Shown here: one piece after another, positions 1 to 11,054 of the stretch
Layout: each line of letters begins with the position of its first letter
Numbering within the stretch: the stretch's first letter is position 1
From: Aphis gossypii
Lineage: Eukaryota; Arthropoda; Insecta; Hemiptera; Aphididae
NCBI RefSeq assembly: GCF_020184175.1
Contig: NC_065531.1
Span: 71,146,604 to 71,210,603, forward strand
DNA: 64,000 nt
Direction of reading: 5' to 3'
Translations under genes and position numbers: made by a program
Notes under the pieces: model-generated
Database searches by the model: none
The model's input: only the letters and a program-made list of their open reading frames with translations
What the model was told of the DNA's origin: nothing

Positions 1-1434
1 ACGTTTTAACTCAACTCAATATTTTTTATTTAAAATAAAAATAACAATACAATTATTATTTATTTAATTAATGATTTATGTTTTAATATATATATATATT
101 AGTTTAAAATAATTACTCAAAATATAATACCTTTTAACTCAAACATAACAATTTAACATTTATAATTGTAATTTAGTTTCTTTTTTTTCTTTTAATAATT
201 ATCACCTGGTGGAATTCCAATGTTGTTTAATTTATGTTGTACAAGTGTTTTTTTCTTGTTTTCAAAACTATTTTAAACTGAAGAAATGTGAAAAAATTGT
301 TTTGTTATGTTCAAAGAAAAGGTGTTGAGGGACATTTTTCGTAAAAAACTCATGTTGTCACAAATTTGATGGCACATAACAGTGAAAGTTTGATATATAA
401 AAGTTGTTTGGGATTTAAAACTCTTAGAAACATAGTTTTGTGAAACGGTTGTCAAGATATTTTTTTCCTTAGCGAGTCTGATGCTAGATTTGAATAATTT
501 AGAAAGTTCAAAATGCTAGAAATGCTTAAACATCAATTCTAATTTCAAATTAGAATACCGTCAATGCATTTTCAAGCAGCATTTGAATTTTAAATTGAAA
601 CCGCGTACCACAAGATGTGGTAATACAAAAGAAGACGAATTTTTAAGTAAAGATGTGTAGGCACCTATCTACTGCGATGAAAATCACACGTGACGCTAAT
701 CCGTATGACTTTTGTTCGAATATGTAAAAGAAACGATTACACAAATATTATGAAATTATAAATTGTGTAACCATTAATATAATACTTGTATGAAGTAAAA
801 AAAAAAAAAAAAAAAATGTGAGAATAAATATAATATTTTATGCATTTTGAAACCAAACACGAAATTAATAAATTATACCTAAGTAAATACAATAATAGCA
901 TAATATAACATCGTATAAATATAAATTGTGCATCGATCATTTTTATTATTTTTATTAATAATTTAATTGAAATGAATCTGGTAATGTTGATAATAATATA
1001 CTAAAAAACATTTCGAGTATATTTAGTAAACAGATTGGTGGATAGACAATTGAAAACGTTAAATATTTGTATTTATGTATTGTATAGTATTTGAGCAGAA
1101 CACCGACGAACTATGGTGCTCTGCGTGAGTACAATACTATCAATTTTAAATTATAATGAAGGGAGCATTCAAATTATTCTGATAAAATTATCATCAATTC
1201 GAAATTATTAAGTTTGCTTAAATTAAACCGATCCGCTTGCATATAATATACATATTCATTAATTTACATAAGATCTAACTTTGATATTGAACCTGAACGA
1301 TATTATTATTGCCGTCCCATTGTTTCGGTTGTATGAACGACTGAATGAGTATATTCATTATAATTATAACGTATAATTTATTCGCGTAAATTGATCCAAT
1401 TTCCTTTTGGTTTATACTTTAAGAGTGATCCCAA
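1..1434. other. A+T-rich non-coding stretch
   Basis: No convincing exon is visible on either strand. The stretch is A+T-rich with short T and TA runs and a 20-base A tract at 797-816. The short ORFs in it have the composition expected by chance. Confidence 0.6.
797..816 (+). repeat. poly-A tract (A20)
   Basis: Twenty consecutive A residues directly precede TGTGAG. It could be a slippage-prone homopolymer or the tail of an old retroposed copy. No target-site duplication was recognised around it. Confidence 0.9.
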
Positions 1435-1680
1435 ATGGTCATCGGCATGAGTATGTATTATTCAATACCTAACAATTATAATAATAATAGAGAAAAATTA
1501 CTTGAACATATTTTCTTGAATATCATTACGTATACTATATTGTACGATTGTGGTTTAAGTAGTCGTAGTATTATTTTATCATTGTATTACGTCCACGATA
1601 GTAATATATGCAAATTGATTTTAATTAATCAATTATTTTACCAATGTCTGGAAACAACGAATAGATTGTTTGTTGCTTGA
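1435..1680 (+). CDS. candidate small ORF, 81 aa, unassigned
   Basis: The frame runs from an ATG (reading MVIGMSMYYSIPNN) to TGA and encodes 81 residues rich in Ile, Leu, Tyr and Asn. There are no cysteine patterns, domain motifs or splice sites that I recognise. It lies in A+T-rich DNA, where an 80-codon frame is uncommon but can arise by chance several times in 64 kb. There is no neighbouring gene to support it. It may be a spurious frame or a piece of a degraded element. Confidence 0.13.
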   Translation: MVIGMSMYYSIPNNYNNNREKLLEHIFLNIITYTILYDCGLSSRSIILSLYYVHDSNICKLILINQLFYQCLETTNRLFVA

Positions 1681-2020
1681 GACCCTTTCGTGTATAATCA
1701 AAACGGTATTTACATAGAAATACGAAACGTGAAGTGCTTTGGTTGTGAAAATCGATGACTACATATTATTAGGAACAACATTTTGATCATGATACATTTT
1801 GTCTGATATTTATCTGTTGGCAGTACAAATTAAGATTCAGTGCTGTGCTTTGAGTACCTTGAGTAAAATACGGTATGAAACTATATATTATATTCTTCGG
1901 AAATGGTCTAAAATTTCTTAAAATAAATGAACAACAGTAATTGATTTACGTCAGAAGCGTATTCCAAAAATATCTTAAATAATGGAAAATAGAGAAAGTT
2001 GGATGGTAGAGATATAGAGT

Positions 2021-2076
2021 GTGAGAGAAAGAGAAAGGAAAAAGAGAGAGAGAGAAGCTAGAGAGAGTGAGTGAGA
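2021..2076 (+). repeat. GA-rich purine tract
   Basis: The sequence is almost entirely purine, with a core of repeated GA dinucleotides (for example at 2042-2056). It is an imperfect GA microsatellite and has no coding potential. Confidence 0.8.
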
Positions 2077-2372
2077 AACACGAAACCGAATGCTAAAAGC
2101 AAAATATATCTTATGATAATAAGAAAAATTGTCTTTTATTTTTATTTTATTTTTTCTATATGGAATTTTTAAATAGAGGAAAGCGTATTACATAAATTAT
2201 AAAGTCATGCTTTTAAAAAAAAAAATAACTATTTCCTCATCCTCCATTATCGCAGCCCATTGAACTGAAGCTCTTAAAATGTTGCATAGTGCATTCATTA
2301 TACTATTATAATGACGCCGTTGGCCACAGAGTGCACGGAAAACTCTCCACTCGTAAACTATAATATTATATA

Positions 2373-2383
2373 CTGGGTGATTC
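2373..2383 (+). mobile_element. terminal motif of a CAGGGTGATTC-type DNA element (solo end)
   Basis: CTGGGTGATTC follows TATA, matching the left end of the element at 58528 (CAGAGTGATTC after TATA) and the hairpin at 41182 (CAGGGTGATT after TATA). No matching right end (GAATCAYCCTG) was found nearby, so this is at best one surviving end of a degraded copy extending to the right. Confidence 0.35.
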
Positions 2384-3016
2384 ATTTAATAATCTGCATT
2401 TGTTTTCTCAAAAAGTTTTAAATTTTTGAAAATATTTTTATTCTACAAGGTTTTATATCATTATAAAACGAAACTTTTCAAAAAAATATTTTGATCTTTC
2501 ATTTTTTAATTTTTTGTACAGACAGCTTACATTTTAGGTTTAGTATTACTAAACAGTATATTTATTTAATAATTTTGATGAATAATATACATAGAAGAAC
2601 TATTAGATAATTAATGATTCACAGTTTTGTTGAACAGATTGAAGTTGCATAAGGAGATGATCCTTATAATTTTGATTGGTTATTATACATAAAAATAAAA
2701 AATAAAAATAATAATTTACTTTGGAGTATAAAGTTAGAGGTTAAAGTTAAAAAAACTCAAAAATTATAATACAAAGAGAATACATTTTTTTTTTTCAAAA
2801 ATATCGTTGTACCAATAATAATTTAAAATTATGTATAATACCGTACATGTAGGTATAGTATATGTATATAAAAAATAAATAAAAACTTAAATACTTAAAA
2901 GATAAAGATGATCTGTGTTGAAATAATCGCTTTGTATAATATTTATTATATGATAATATAGGCGTAAATTCAATTGTTGAAGTAAATACGGAAACTTTAA
3001 ATAAAACACTCGAAAA
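2384..3016. other. A+T-rich stretch, possible element interior
   Basis: No exon-like sequence is visible. If the motif at 2373 is a real transposon end, part of this stretch is its interior. Otherwise it is ordinary intronic or intergenic DNA. Confidence 0.4.
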
Positions 3017-3208
3017 ATGTCGTTACTTGTTATTGAAAAAGAGAGAATTAACATTGGTCGTCGCTTATATATTATAATATTTTATTGCTTTCGCCTTAGG
3101 TTTATTTTATTTTTACTGCATATAGTATGTTTTATGTTACAGCTTACAAAAAGCTTATTTTCTACGTCATATAGAACCGAAACAAATGGAGTACGGCTTT
3201 GTAAGTAG
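3017..3208 (+). CDS. candidate ORF with splice-flanked exon at 3143-3200
   Basis: An ATG-initiated 63-codon frame begins MSLLVIEKERINIGRR and continues into a hydrophobic stretch that could span a membrane, then a polar tail. Within it, a pyrimidine-rich acceptor (GTTTTATGTTACAG) at 3142 and a strong donor (CTTT|GTAAGTAGG) at 3200/3201 define a 58-nt exon reading LTKSLFSTSYRTETNGVRL. The real feature could be only that exon, entered from upstream. Nothing in the protein is recognisable. The opposite strand also carries an open frame just downstream (3284-3363), so the strand is not settled. Confidence 0.2.
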   Translation: MSLLVIEKERINIGRRLYIIIFYCFRLRFILFLLHIVCFMLQLTKSLFSTSYRTETNGVRLCK

Positions 3209-3283
3209 GTAGCAGAAAAGATGTGAAACAAATACTAGGATCTCAGACACATTTGATGTAATGATAATATGTGTATAAGATAT

Positions 3284-3363
3284 TCAACCCTTCGGTGAAA
3301 TCTTTGAACCAAGGTCGTTTGGTCGGTAAAGGAAACTCCTTTGAGAATGATCAAACAAGAAAT
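3284..3363 (-). CDS. candidate terminal exon (possible exon 3 of the 5346 gene)
   Basis: On the minus strand an AG acceptor (GACGGTTTAG) is followed by 2 nt and 25 codons (beginning FLFDHSQRSFLYRPNDLG) that end at TGA. The reading is hydrophilic and protein-like. Its entry phase is compatible with a predicted exon at 5016-5071 and, through it, with the signal-peptide exon at 5261-5346. The acceptor lacks a strong pyrimidine tract, and the linkage is purely phase-based inference. It may be unrelated or chance. Confidence 0.17.
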
Positions 3364-5015
3364 CTAAACCGTCATCCTTATATGCATGATATTATTACGT
3401 ACTGCGTTTGTATATCATATGTATTTCTAGAATTAATTTAACCGACTTAATGATGAGGAGCAGATAGTATACGTATGTACTTGTGCGTATTTTAATATTA
3501 TATATTGTGTAAAGAGTCATTCGGATTCCAAGAACTCCGTTTGTTTGATATGAAATACACTATATAATTATTTGTTCAAATATCTAAAAAAAATCACATT
3601 ACACATCATAAGTATTATATATTTTTCAATAAATTCATTGTACACACGTATGTTAAAATGTATTGTTTAAATAAAAACAAATGTATAAATCATGAAGTAT
3701 TCGTGTATATGAAATGAAAATATTATACCAATATAAATCGATAGATGATATTATTTACATTTGGCAAAATCAAAGCTTTATAGTTAATACCATAGTTTAT
3801 GATATTGTAAGTAACAACAGAGAAAAAAATATTAGTAACTAAATTATTGTATTAGTTTTTTTTCTAGTCATATTAAATTAAGTAAATATACCGATATAAG
3901 TTATGTTAATTAGTTATAAATAATAAATTGTTATGGTTTTAAATAAAAAATATGTTTTTAGACTAAATTTATTACTTTATATACAAGATATTACTACCTT
4001 TGTAAAATATGCATTAATTGTGCCAAATAACACGGGCAATAAAAAAAAAAAATTGTATACCAACGTTTACCAATGTTAGTGCCACTAATTGATATTTGGT
4101 GATAATTATAACTGCTGTTCTTCAATTGCGTAAATGGTGTTCAATTTAAAGTGACAAACGCATATTAAATTACTGTATATTAATATTAATATTAAAATTT
4201 TTCTAAAATAAATGCTCTTAAAGTTCTTCGTTTAATGTTTTCACCGTGAGTATATTCTTATTAATTATTTAATTACATTGTCTTATGATGCGATTTATAT
4301 AAACCTTTTTAATTTTTCGTGAATTCGCTAGAAGAAACGTGATATATTTATTATCAATTACGTAGCCAGGAATAGAGTACGTGTAACATCCAACCATCGA
4401 TCTTATTTGTTTAAAATCGATTATGATTTTTATGAATTTTATATTCACGTAGCTTTAAATAATTTTAGTAATGATTAGATCGATAATTCAATTTGTGATT
4501 AGGTTTTTGTTTTTATTATTGAATCAATAGAATATGTTGATACAATTCTTGGACTGCAGACTGTAGTAATGTGGTTGCATTTTATGGTTATAAAAGCTAA
4601 TTTTAAGGTTGTTTTAGATAATTTAACGTTGTTTATTCTGAACACGGAAAATATAATATAATATACATTTTTTGATTGGTCAAATAACTATAACCTAACC
4701 GACTGTGTTTTTTATTTATGTTTTTGTTTGATATGATGGTTGTATTACAAGTTTTGACTATTAATTACCTCCGTTTATTTCATAGCTGATACCTCAAATG
4801 TTATTTAAATTATCATTTAATAAAGATTATAAATTATCTTTTGTTTGTAAAATAATCAAAAATACACATAGATAACACAAAAAAATCAGAAGTTGTTTTC
4901 AATTTTTAAAAAAAAACTGATAAAAATTCAAATTTATCGGATCTAATCATAGACAGTTTTTAAAATTTATGTTTTTAAGATTTGTATAATACAATCATTA
5001 TTATATACACAGTAC
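3364..5015. other. A+T-rich stretch
   Basis: No exon-like sequence was found. If the minus-strand model 5346-3284 is right, this is its second intron. Confidence 0.5.
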
Positions 5016-5071
5016 CTATCCAGTAAGTATATCTAGTATTTTTTGTGGGACAACTCTCTAACGATTTAAAT
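5016..5071 (-). CDS. candidate internal exon (possible exon 2 of the 5346 gene)
   Basis: Between an AG (CTAGGATTTAG) and a donor (GGATAG|GTACTG), the minus strand reads 1 nt, 18 codons (beginning FKSLESCPTKNTRYTYWI) and 1 nt. Entry phase fits the donor phase of the signal-peptide exon 190 nt upstream, giving a small intron. One cysteine falls here and one in exon 1. The acceptor is only moderate, so this remains a phase-consistent suggestion. Confidence 0.2.
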
Positions 5072-5260
5072 CTAAATCCTAGATCCGACGAAAGAAATTA
5101 TATTCCAGTCTATTCTATTAAAAAATCAAAGCTACGTTACTGATTGAAATGGTTTAAAATACTTAGTGCAGTACTGACGAACACCCATTATATTATGTAT
5201 TGGTAAGTATAAAGTAAGTATTATATCGTTAATAATAAGGTTGCGATTGCCAAATATTAC

Positions 5261-5346
5261 CTGGTGCAGTTGTTTGTTCCGGATACCACGCACACGTATA
5301 ACGCCGTCAATAACGCCAACGCCGAAGCTATTTTTTTCTTATCCAT
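5261..5346 (-). CDS. first coding exon of a putative secreted protein
   Basis: On the minus strand an ATG at 5346 opens 28 codons plus 2 nt. The protein starts MDKKKIASALALLTALYV and continues CVVSGTNNCTR. This is a textbook signal peptide: a basic N-terminus (residues 2-5), a hydrophobic core (about residues 6-21) and a small-residue region SG for cleavage. The exon ends CACCAG|GTAATA, a good 5' splice site, leaving phase 2. The upstream frame contains TGA, so this ATG is the natural start. A pyrimidine-containing AG (TTTCATATAG) lies 8 nt before the ATG and could be the acceptor of a 5'-UTR intron. The mature product is not recognisable from this exon. It could equally be a salivary or neuropeptide-type secreted protein, or a membrane protein with a cleaved leader. 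Later exons are uncertain: 5016-5071 and 3284-3363 fit in phase only. Confidence 0.5.
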
Positions 5347-5428
5347 TGTTCACCTATATGAAACAAATAAGACGACATTTTCATTTGACATGTTTATAGC
5401 GGATGACAATGTGTACCGTATATAAATA

Positions 5429-5466
5429 CATATATATATATATATTATATATTTGTGTGTGTGTGT
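5429..5466 (+). repeat. compound TA/TG microsatellite
   Basis: A TA run passes into a short TTTG link and then a TG run. A second TA run is at 5526-5544. Confidence 0.85.
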
Positions 5467-5525
5467 ATAATAAAATGAAATGTACGTTGAACCATGTTCG
5501 AGGGGGTTTTATTTCCTATGCGACA

Positions 5526-5544
5526 ATATATATATATATATATT
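5526..5544 (+). repeat. TA microsatellite
   Basis: An uninterrupted AT dinucleotide run of about nine units. Confidence 0.85.
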
Positions 5545-6559
5545 ATACTCGAAACGAACTAAACGCACTTACGCACACGCACACGTGTACGTCGTGTATG
5601 ACATATATTATTTAGAATACTATACGGTGGCATAAAACGATATATTATATTTTTGATATTTATTTTTACAATATGAACACATACGTAAATGTATTATTGC
5701 GCGTTATATGCTGTGTCTAAATATCAGTGTCATAATAAACGTAGAGTAGAAAAAATTTTTTGTTATTATTTTCAGCAACGGTTTTTTTTTTTTTATATAT
5801 TAAAACATGCATAGATGCATTACGTTTTTAGATCTACTGTGTTTTCCTTCGTCACCATCGCGTAATCAGGAGTACCTATAAAAATTATAGATTGTTAAAT
5901 CACGATTCAAACACACTCGATGAACGTTGACGATAATGGCTCCTCTCGCACTAATACACATAAAAAAAAAACCTATAAGTTTCAAAAAAAACGATCATAG
6001 GCATTATTACTGTTTAATGGTTTTTTTTTTTTAAAGTTTATCACAACAAAGTTTTTTTCTCGACTCAATACCTAAAAATGGATCAATATTTGGTACATTA
6101 ACCCTTGACGGGTCAAATTAATTTTCAAACGAAATTTAAAAAAAAAGAAAAAAGAACAAAAAACACTTGACATATACTCGACTCAATTTAATGTCCAATG
6201 GTGTTGTGTTTAAAATAAATAAATACGTATTTATAAGCTTGATATGCATTTTTTGAGATTAATTTTAAAATCGGTTATATCACTGCTGCATTACATGATG
6301 TCTATTTGTATTATTTTTTTTTTTGCTGTAGGTGGAAAATGTTTTTGTTTTATTGAATTTTAGTATCTTATTGTTTTATTAGCACTGCGTTTTTTTAAAT
6401 ACAATGCTTGCTGTACAGACATAATTCTAAATGACAATGACAATTATCGTAATAATAGATTTTATGGGTACTTATTAATATAATTTCATTATTTTTATAA
6501 GCTGTCTAATGTTTTTAAAAATTATAATAGATTTTTTTATTATCTTTCTTTGCTTACAG
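5545..6559. other. A+T-rich stretch upstream of the signal-peptide exon
   Basis: For the minus-strand gene at 5346 this would be 5'-UTR, promoter or first-intron DNA. No convincing TATA box or other exon is visible. Several T and A runs are present. Confidence 0.4.
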
Positions 6560-6719
6560 ATTCCTGTCGCCGGATCTCCCTACTGTCTCTACCAACCCAT
6601 ATTATATTGAAACTGCGGTTGTCAGATGGCATTCGTACGTATACATGAGATTACGCGCACGCCTTAATTGTTTTAATTCGAACTCTAAGACAGAAAAAGT
6701 AATCAAAAAGTGGTATTGA
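6560..6719 (+). CDS. candidate exon after a strong 3' splice site
   Basis: TTATTATCTTTCTTTGCTTACAG at 6537-6559 is a near-ideal acceptor. After it, one frame (skip 1 nt) stays open for 53 codons, starting FLSPDLPTVSTNPYYIETAV and ending in a Lys-rich tail at TGA (6717-6719). The other two frames end at TGA after 16 and about 27 codons and would also make acceptable terminal exons. The reverse complement of the acceptor looks like a donor (CTGTAAGC), so the patch could instead be a minus-strand exon. No function is recognised. Confidence 0.22.
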
Positions 6720-6720
6720 T

Positions 6721-6942
6721 ATGTCCGAGGCGTATCTGGCAGCAAAGAACAACCTCATTCGATGTCGGGAAAACACATTTTATTCTCTACTCTTTTTTCT
6801 TTTACCCCATATAGCGGGAAACAACCGTTATCCTTGGCCAGTTGCTGGCAAAAGTCCCGGTCCAAATAAACACATTTCTCATTCCCTACTTGTTCTCGTC
6901 GTCCAAACACCACCCGACCCTCGAAAAGAGTCTGAAACGTAA
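6721..6942 (+). CDS. candidate ORF, 73 aa, unassigned
   Basis: An ATG starts a 73-codon frame (MSEAYLAAKNNLIRCRENTF at the N-terminus), with a hydrophobic stretch around residues 22-32 and a Pro-rich, charged C-terminus ending at TAA. It begins two bases after the stop of the open frame at 6560-6719. The opposite strand is equally open (see 6806-6931) with a more typical amino-acid mix, so this may be the shadow rather than the gene. Confidence 0.15.
   Translation: MSEAYLAAKNNLIRCRENTFYSLLFFLLPHIAGNNRYPWPVAGKSPGPNKHISHSLLVLVVQTPPDPRKESET
6806..6931 (-). CDS. candidate internal exon, 42 codons, phase 0-0
   Basis: On the minus strand TTACGTTTCAG is followed by exactly 42 codons and then GGG|GTAAAA. 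The reading starts TLFEGRVVFGRREQVGNEKC and ends near CFPLYG. It has a balanced, charged composition and three cysteines. A second minus-strand acceptor (TTTTTCTGTCTTAG at 6685-6698) lies about 120 nt downstream and could begin a terminal exon. The exon is upstream of the 5346 signal-peptide exon on the same strand, but joining the two meets a stop codon, so it would belong to another gene. I do not recognise the protein. Confidence 0.25.
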
Positions 6943-9393
6943 TATATAAATTAAACGCGAAAACCCGAGAAATGGTTTATATTAAAAAAAGATGATAGAT
7001 AAGTTCATGGGTCCTTTATAAGTTATGGCTATATTATTATTTTAAATTAAATTTTTTCTTCTTCAAAATCATAATTTATTTAAAAATATACCTTATAATA
7101 TTTCATTGAAAATGTTAACTTTTTATGAACTGCATTAAAATTGTTTTGATAAATATCCACAATGTTTTTGTAGAAGGTTTTCAGTATTTATTTATTTATT
7201 TTATTTATTCTTTAGGTATGACAAAATTATTTATAAAAATTTATTTCATTCCAAGGGTCCAACAATTTTGTTGTATACTACATAAACGGATTTTAAGTTT
7301 GAAATAATTTTTTTTTTATATATAGGTACTCTATAATCGAATTAAAATATACAATATTTAAGAACAACATTGTTATCTTTTTTTTAAAAAAAAGTAAAAT
7401 AAAAATATAAATAAATATGTTTATTCATATATTAAAAATAAAATCACTAAATACTATTCCTAAATAGTAAATATTGCATTAGAAAATGAATAAATACTTT
7501 TAGTAAGTTTTACTGTTGTCAAATTTCAGGTTTAAATATAAGTATTAAGGAAGTTTCATAAATCAATATAGAGACGGTTTTAAATAATTATTAATTGTAG
7601 AAAAATAATTGAACTATATTTTAATCACGTGAAAAATTAAATATAATATTTTATACTATTGAAATACAAAGCTTTGAGTGAAACAAAGATATGCTCGGGT
7701 TTATAAAAATATTTTTATATTATTTTTGAGAAAAAAAATTTGAATCTGAAAAAAATGTGTTCTGGAGGCGTGAAAATCGATTAAAACTAGATGTGTTGTA
7801 TTTATGGGCTTTTAAAAAGAAATTAGTAGCAGTCGTGACCGAACCTACAGCCTTCTGTGTAATTACAGTAAAATATAGGTATACTTCTAAATAACCCCAT
7901 CTGCCGAGGAACAGGGCAGTGCAAGCGGTTTTAAATTTGTTATAATATTATATGATAATCACACAGGATTTTAGATAATTTACAATACATCCCGTTTGCG
8001 GGAGACTTGTTTGGGAATGAAAAAAACAGTGTTATGACTATACTACACCGTACGAGTAGTTGTGGTTTTCATACATTGCGTTTTCGGATTAAAATATCAT
8101 GGTTTGCTTTTAGATATATGTTTTCCAGAGTTTCACGATAACGCATGAAGACGCAATGGAATCATTTTGCTAGAAATTCGCTGAGGATCCCATACACATA
8201 ATCGGTGCACATGTGAATTGAATTTGGTGTGCATCCGGTATAGTTAACGAACCGAACTGGACCGAGAGCTTTTGGTTTCGAAACCGGAATTTGCTTACGC
8301 CGTAAATTAGTCGCCAAAACATTCGAAAAACAACCGCCTGCTGCATCTGTGTGGTATGTCAGTATAAAAAATAATAATTATAAGAATAATATTTGATAAT
8401 AATTTACGAGACGAGTCTAAGAGCACATCGTTAAAATATTTCTCAAGAAATCAACAATTTTTTATTCAGAACTTAGAAATTTAAAAAAAATGTTGTTTGA
8501 AGAATGCATAGGTGAATCTTACAGCGTATACGTATCTAACATTTATAGGTGACGCTTACTGCTTATACAAAATCAGGTGTATCATAATAATATTATTAAC
8601 TCAAAACGAATATATAATAATATATTATAAGGTACACATTCGCACGTCGTTTTGCCTGTAACAATAAAAAGGCGACTACTCGATGTAGCCAAAATGCTTC
8701 TTGAACAGTGGAACGCAATAAAAACGAGTTTGATAACACTATGCACGATACCGGGTAATATTATTCTTGGTGGTTTACATTTCTCGATTTCGTAAAATAA
8801 GATTCCACGAACGATTCGAAATTTAAACGGAAAAACGATGTAAACACACTCGAACTCGGTGGAATTCGCCCGAAAAGACTTTTTTCCGTAAGACCATTCC
8901 GTGGGGTGTGCAGGAGTTAGAACAACGAAATCTAAAACCGTTACGAATGCAATTTTCCATTTTAAAACTACGCTGGAAATTTAATATAATATCAAACGCC
9001 TGTTAGATAACGTTGTATAATGTATATAGAATATAGACTGAGATAGACTGTTATAATATAATAATACGCACAACCCTTCAAAACCGTTTAATTAGTTTAA
9101 CTATAAAGTCATGGTCTGTTAGAATGTATATACATAAATTTCGCTGTTTTTAACCTTTATTATTATTTTCATTATTGTTAACATCGTAATATAGGTCTTG
9201 GTAACAAATCTGAAAAAAAAGTAATAATAGTATAACTATATTATTATAAATTTAATCATAATAATAACAAGATTTTGGAATTTGAAAGTTTTAATAATAA
9301 AACTGCAGCATTAAATAATAATATACGAACGACGTGATGATAAATTACCGGTGGCGTTTGCGATTACGATGTAAATAAGGCATGAGCTTAAAA
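6943..9393. other. stretch without a confident gene
   Basis: The left half is A+T-rich. Around 7.9-8.9 kb G+C rises slightly, without a frame that combines length and splice sites. No repeats of note were found. Confidence 0.45.
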
Positions 9394-9428
9394 ATGTATA
9401 ACGGTGAGAGCGAAGTCCCGATGCGACG
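9394..9428 (+). CDS. possible short first exon
   Basis: AAAATG opens MYNGESEVPMRR, with donor-like sites after 10 nt (CG|GTGAGA) and at its end (CG|GTGAGC). Two consecutive GTGAG donors beside an ATG are suggestive, but the exon is tiny and no partner exon was found. Confidence 0.1.
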
Positions 9429-9775
9429 GTGAGCATCCAGAATACATAGCATTCATTATACCTACATAGCAGTTCATGATTTTTTAATTTTCAACCTTAA
9501 GGCTGGCGCTAAAGCCGATATTATCGTCAGAATTTCAACCTAACCTGCAGTCAGTCTCGCTGGTACTCGGACACGTTTATTATTATTATTTTTTTTCTAT
9601 ATTAGTTGTTATATAATATCACTAATTAGGCGCGATGGATAATAAAAGCTAGTCAAAAATGGCATTGTCAACGACGTTGTATAGAGATAACAATTAACGT
9701 CAGACGAGACAAATCGTTATACGTCCGGCGGTGTGTGGTGCGATCTTTCGTAATACTTAACGTAAATTTAGTTGA

Positions 9776-9793
9776 TGTGTGTGTGTGTGTGTG
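9776..9793 (+). repeat. TG microsatellite
   Basis: Nine TG units. Immediately after it (9797-9847) lies a 16-codon ATG frame rich in Asp, His and Ser, which is too short to support as a gene. Confidence 0.85.
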
Positions 9794-10495
9794 CGAATGG
9801 ACGATTACAACCATGACAGTACATCTGATGTACACGAAGGAATATAAAAATTTTGTACTGGCTTAACGCATTATTATTATAGCTTGGTGGAGCCGGTTAA
9901 GTTGACAAAAAAAATGACAACGACGCGTATGCAGTATGTATTATTTCTAGATATATAACTCTTCGGTCAGCAAAAAATGAACACAGACATAAAATACGGT
10001 GCTATTATATTATATTGTTGTATCTCTGTCTTAGTGTACTTCATTTCATTGGCAAATCGCGGTCGGTAACTTTTATGTATACCGTTCGCTAATTCTACTA
10101 AAAAGGGAAATTCATCAGAGGTGGATAGCACTAGGCATGTTTTTTAACGTTCTTTAAAACACGCTTTATAAATTTTCCGATTCATCTCTAAACAGATATC
10201 ATCACTAGTATATATCTCTAACGAGTTGTCATGAGTTGTGCTCCTATAAATAATATGCTTAAAAATTTCTCCGCACTGTATTCTTTAAAATTAAAAAATA
10301 ACACATGACGATTAGATGCGATTGGTTCTAGAGGTGACTCGTAACGAAAACAATACTTTTAATTCTTGTATACAAAGTATACCTATGTTATAACGTCAAA
10401 AAAAATATATCCTGCTTGATTATTATCATAATAGTATAGTATATTACATCATATTATCGTATGCACATCACATATTATGCTGTGGGGTGAGTCAG

Positions 10496-11054
10496 ATGGT
10501 GTCCGAAAGGCGAAAGCTGATAGAAAGTGAGTGCGTATCGGCGTATGTGTGTGACCTATATGGAAGAAGAAACCATAGCACATGGTTTAAGATTGTGCGA
10601 GGAGACTGGATGAAAAATCTTCAATTGCTGTCGTAATACATTATTATTGCAACGCACTCTCCGCGTCCATCCAGCTAAAACGAGGTAATAGGTTTTACAC
10701 GATGAGTTCCACCGTGTAAACGGAGTCGTATCCTCCACCACCGTCGCCGTCCTTTAATTACGAGCGATTTCTTATCGAAGAACACTGATATATATATATA
10801 AAACAGAGTTAGAGGATGTTACAGACGACGGTGACGACGACGAGTACTTCACCAAACGAACTACTTTTACGCCACTCGTACAATTATGGTACATTACGAA
10901 TTACAATTACTTCAAGCCTAAGGAATTCAGAGAATCTGCTAAAGCGGATAATCGTCATTGTTATAGCATTACACGGCTATGTGCGACTGGTGACACGGTC
11001 GACGAAAATACCAGAGACCGGGTGCAGTTTATAATAATATATTGCATTAGATGA
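10496..11054 (+). CDS. candidate two-exon gene, 92 aa, unassigned
   Basis: Exon 1 (10496-10526) starts at ATG, reads MVSERRKLIE plus 1 nt and ends at a strong donor, GAAA|GTGAGTG. A 280-nt intron would end at ATAAAACAG (10806). Exon 2 (10807-11054) joins in frame as a Lys codon followed by LEDVTDDGDDDEYFTKR. It stays open for 81 codons to TGA with a balanced, charged composition. The N-terminal third is acidic, the middle carries aromatic residues (QLWYITNYNYF), and two cysteines lie in the C-terminal half. Without splicing, exon 1 reads on as a 46-codon ORF ending at TAA (10634). The acceptor has a TA-rich rather than pyrimidine tract. Other frames and the opposite strand are also partly open. 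There is no recognisable domain and no visible neighbours. The in-frame join is the main support. Confidence 0.33.

Noticed and set aside
737..940. 67-codon minus-strand ORF
   Set aside because: It includes a poly-Phe run from the A20 tract and is otherwise Tyr/Ile-rich, as in random A+T-rich DNA.
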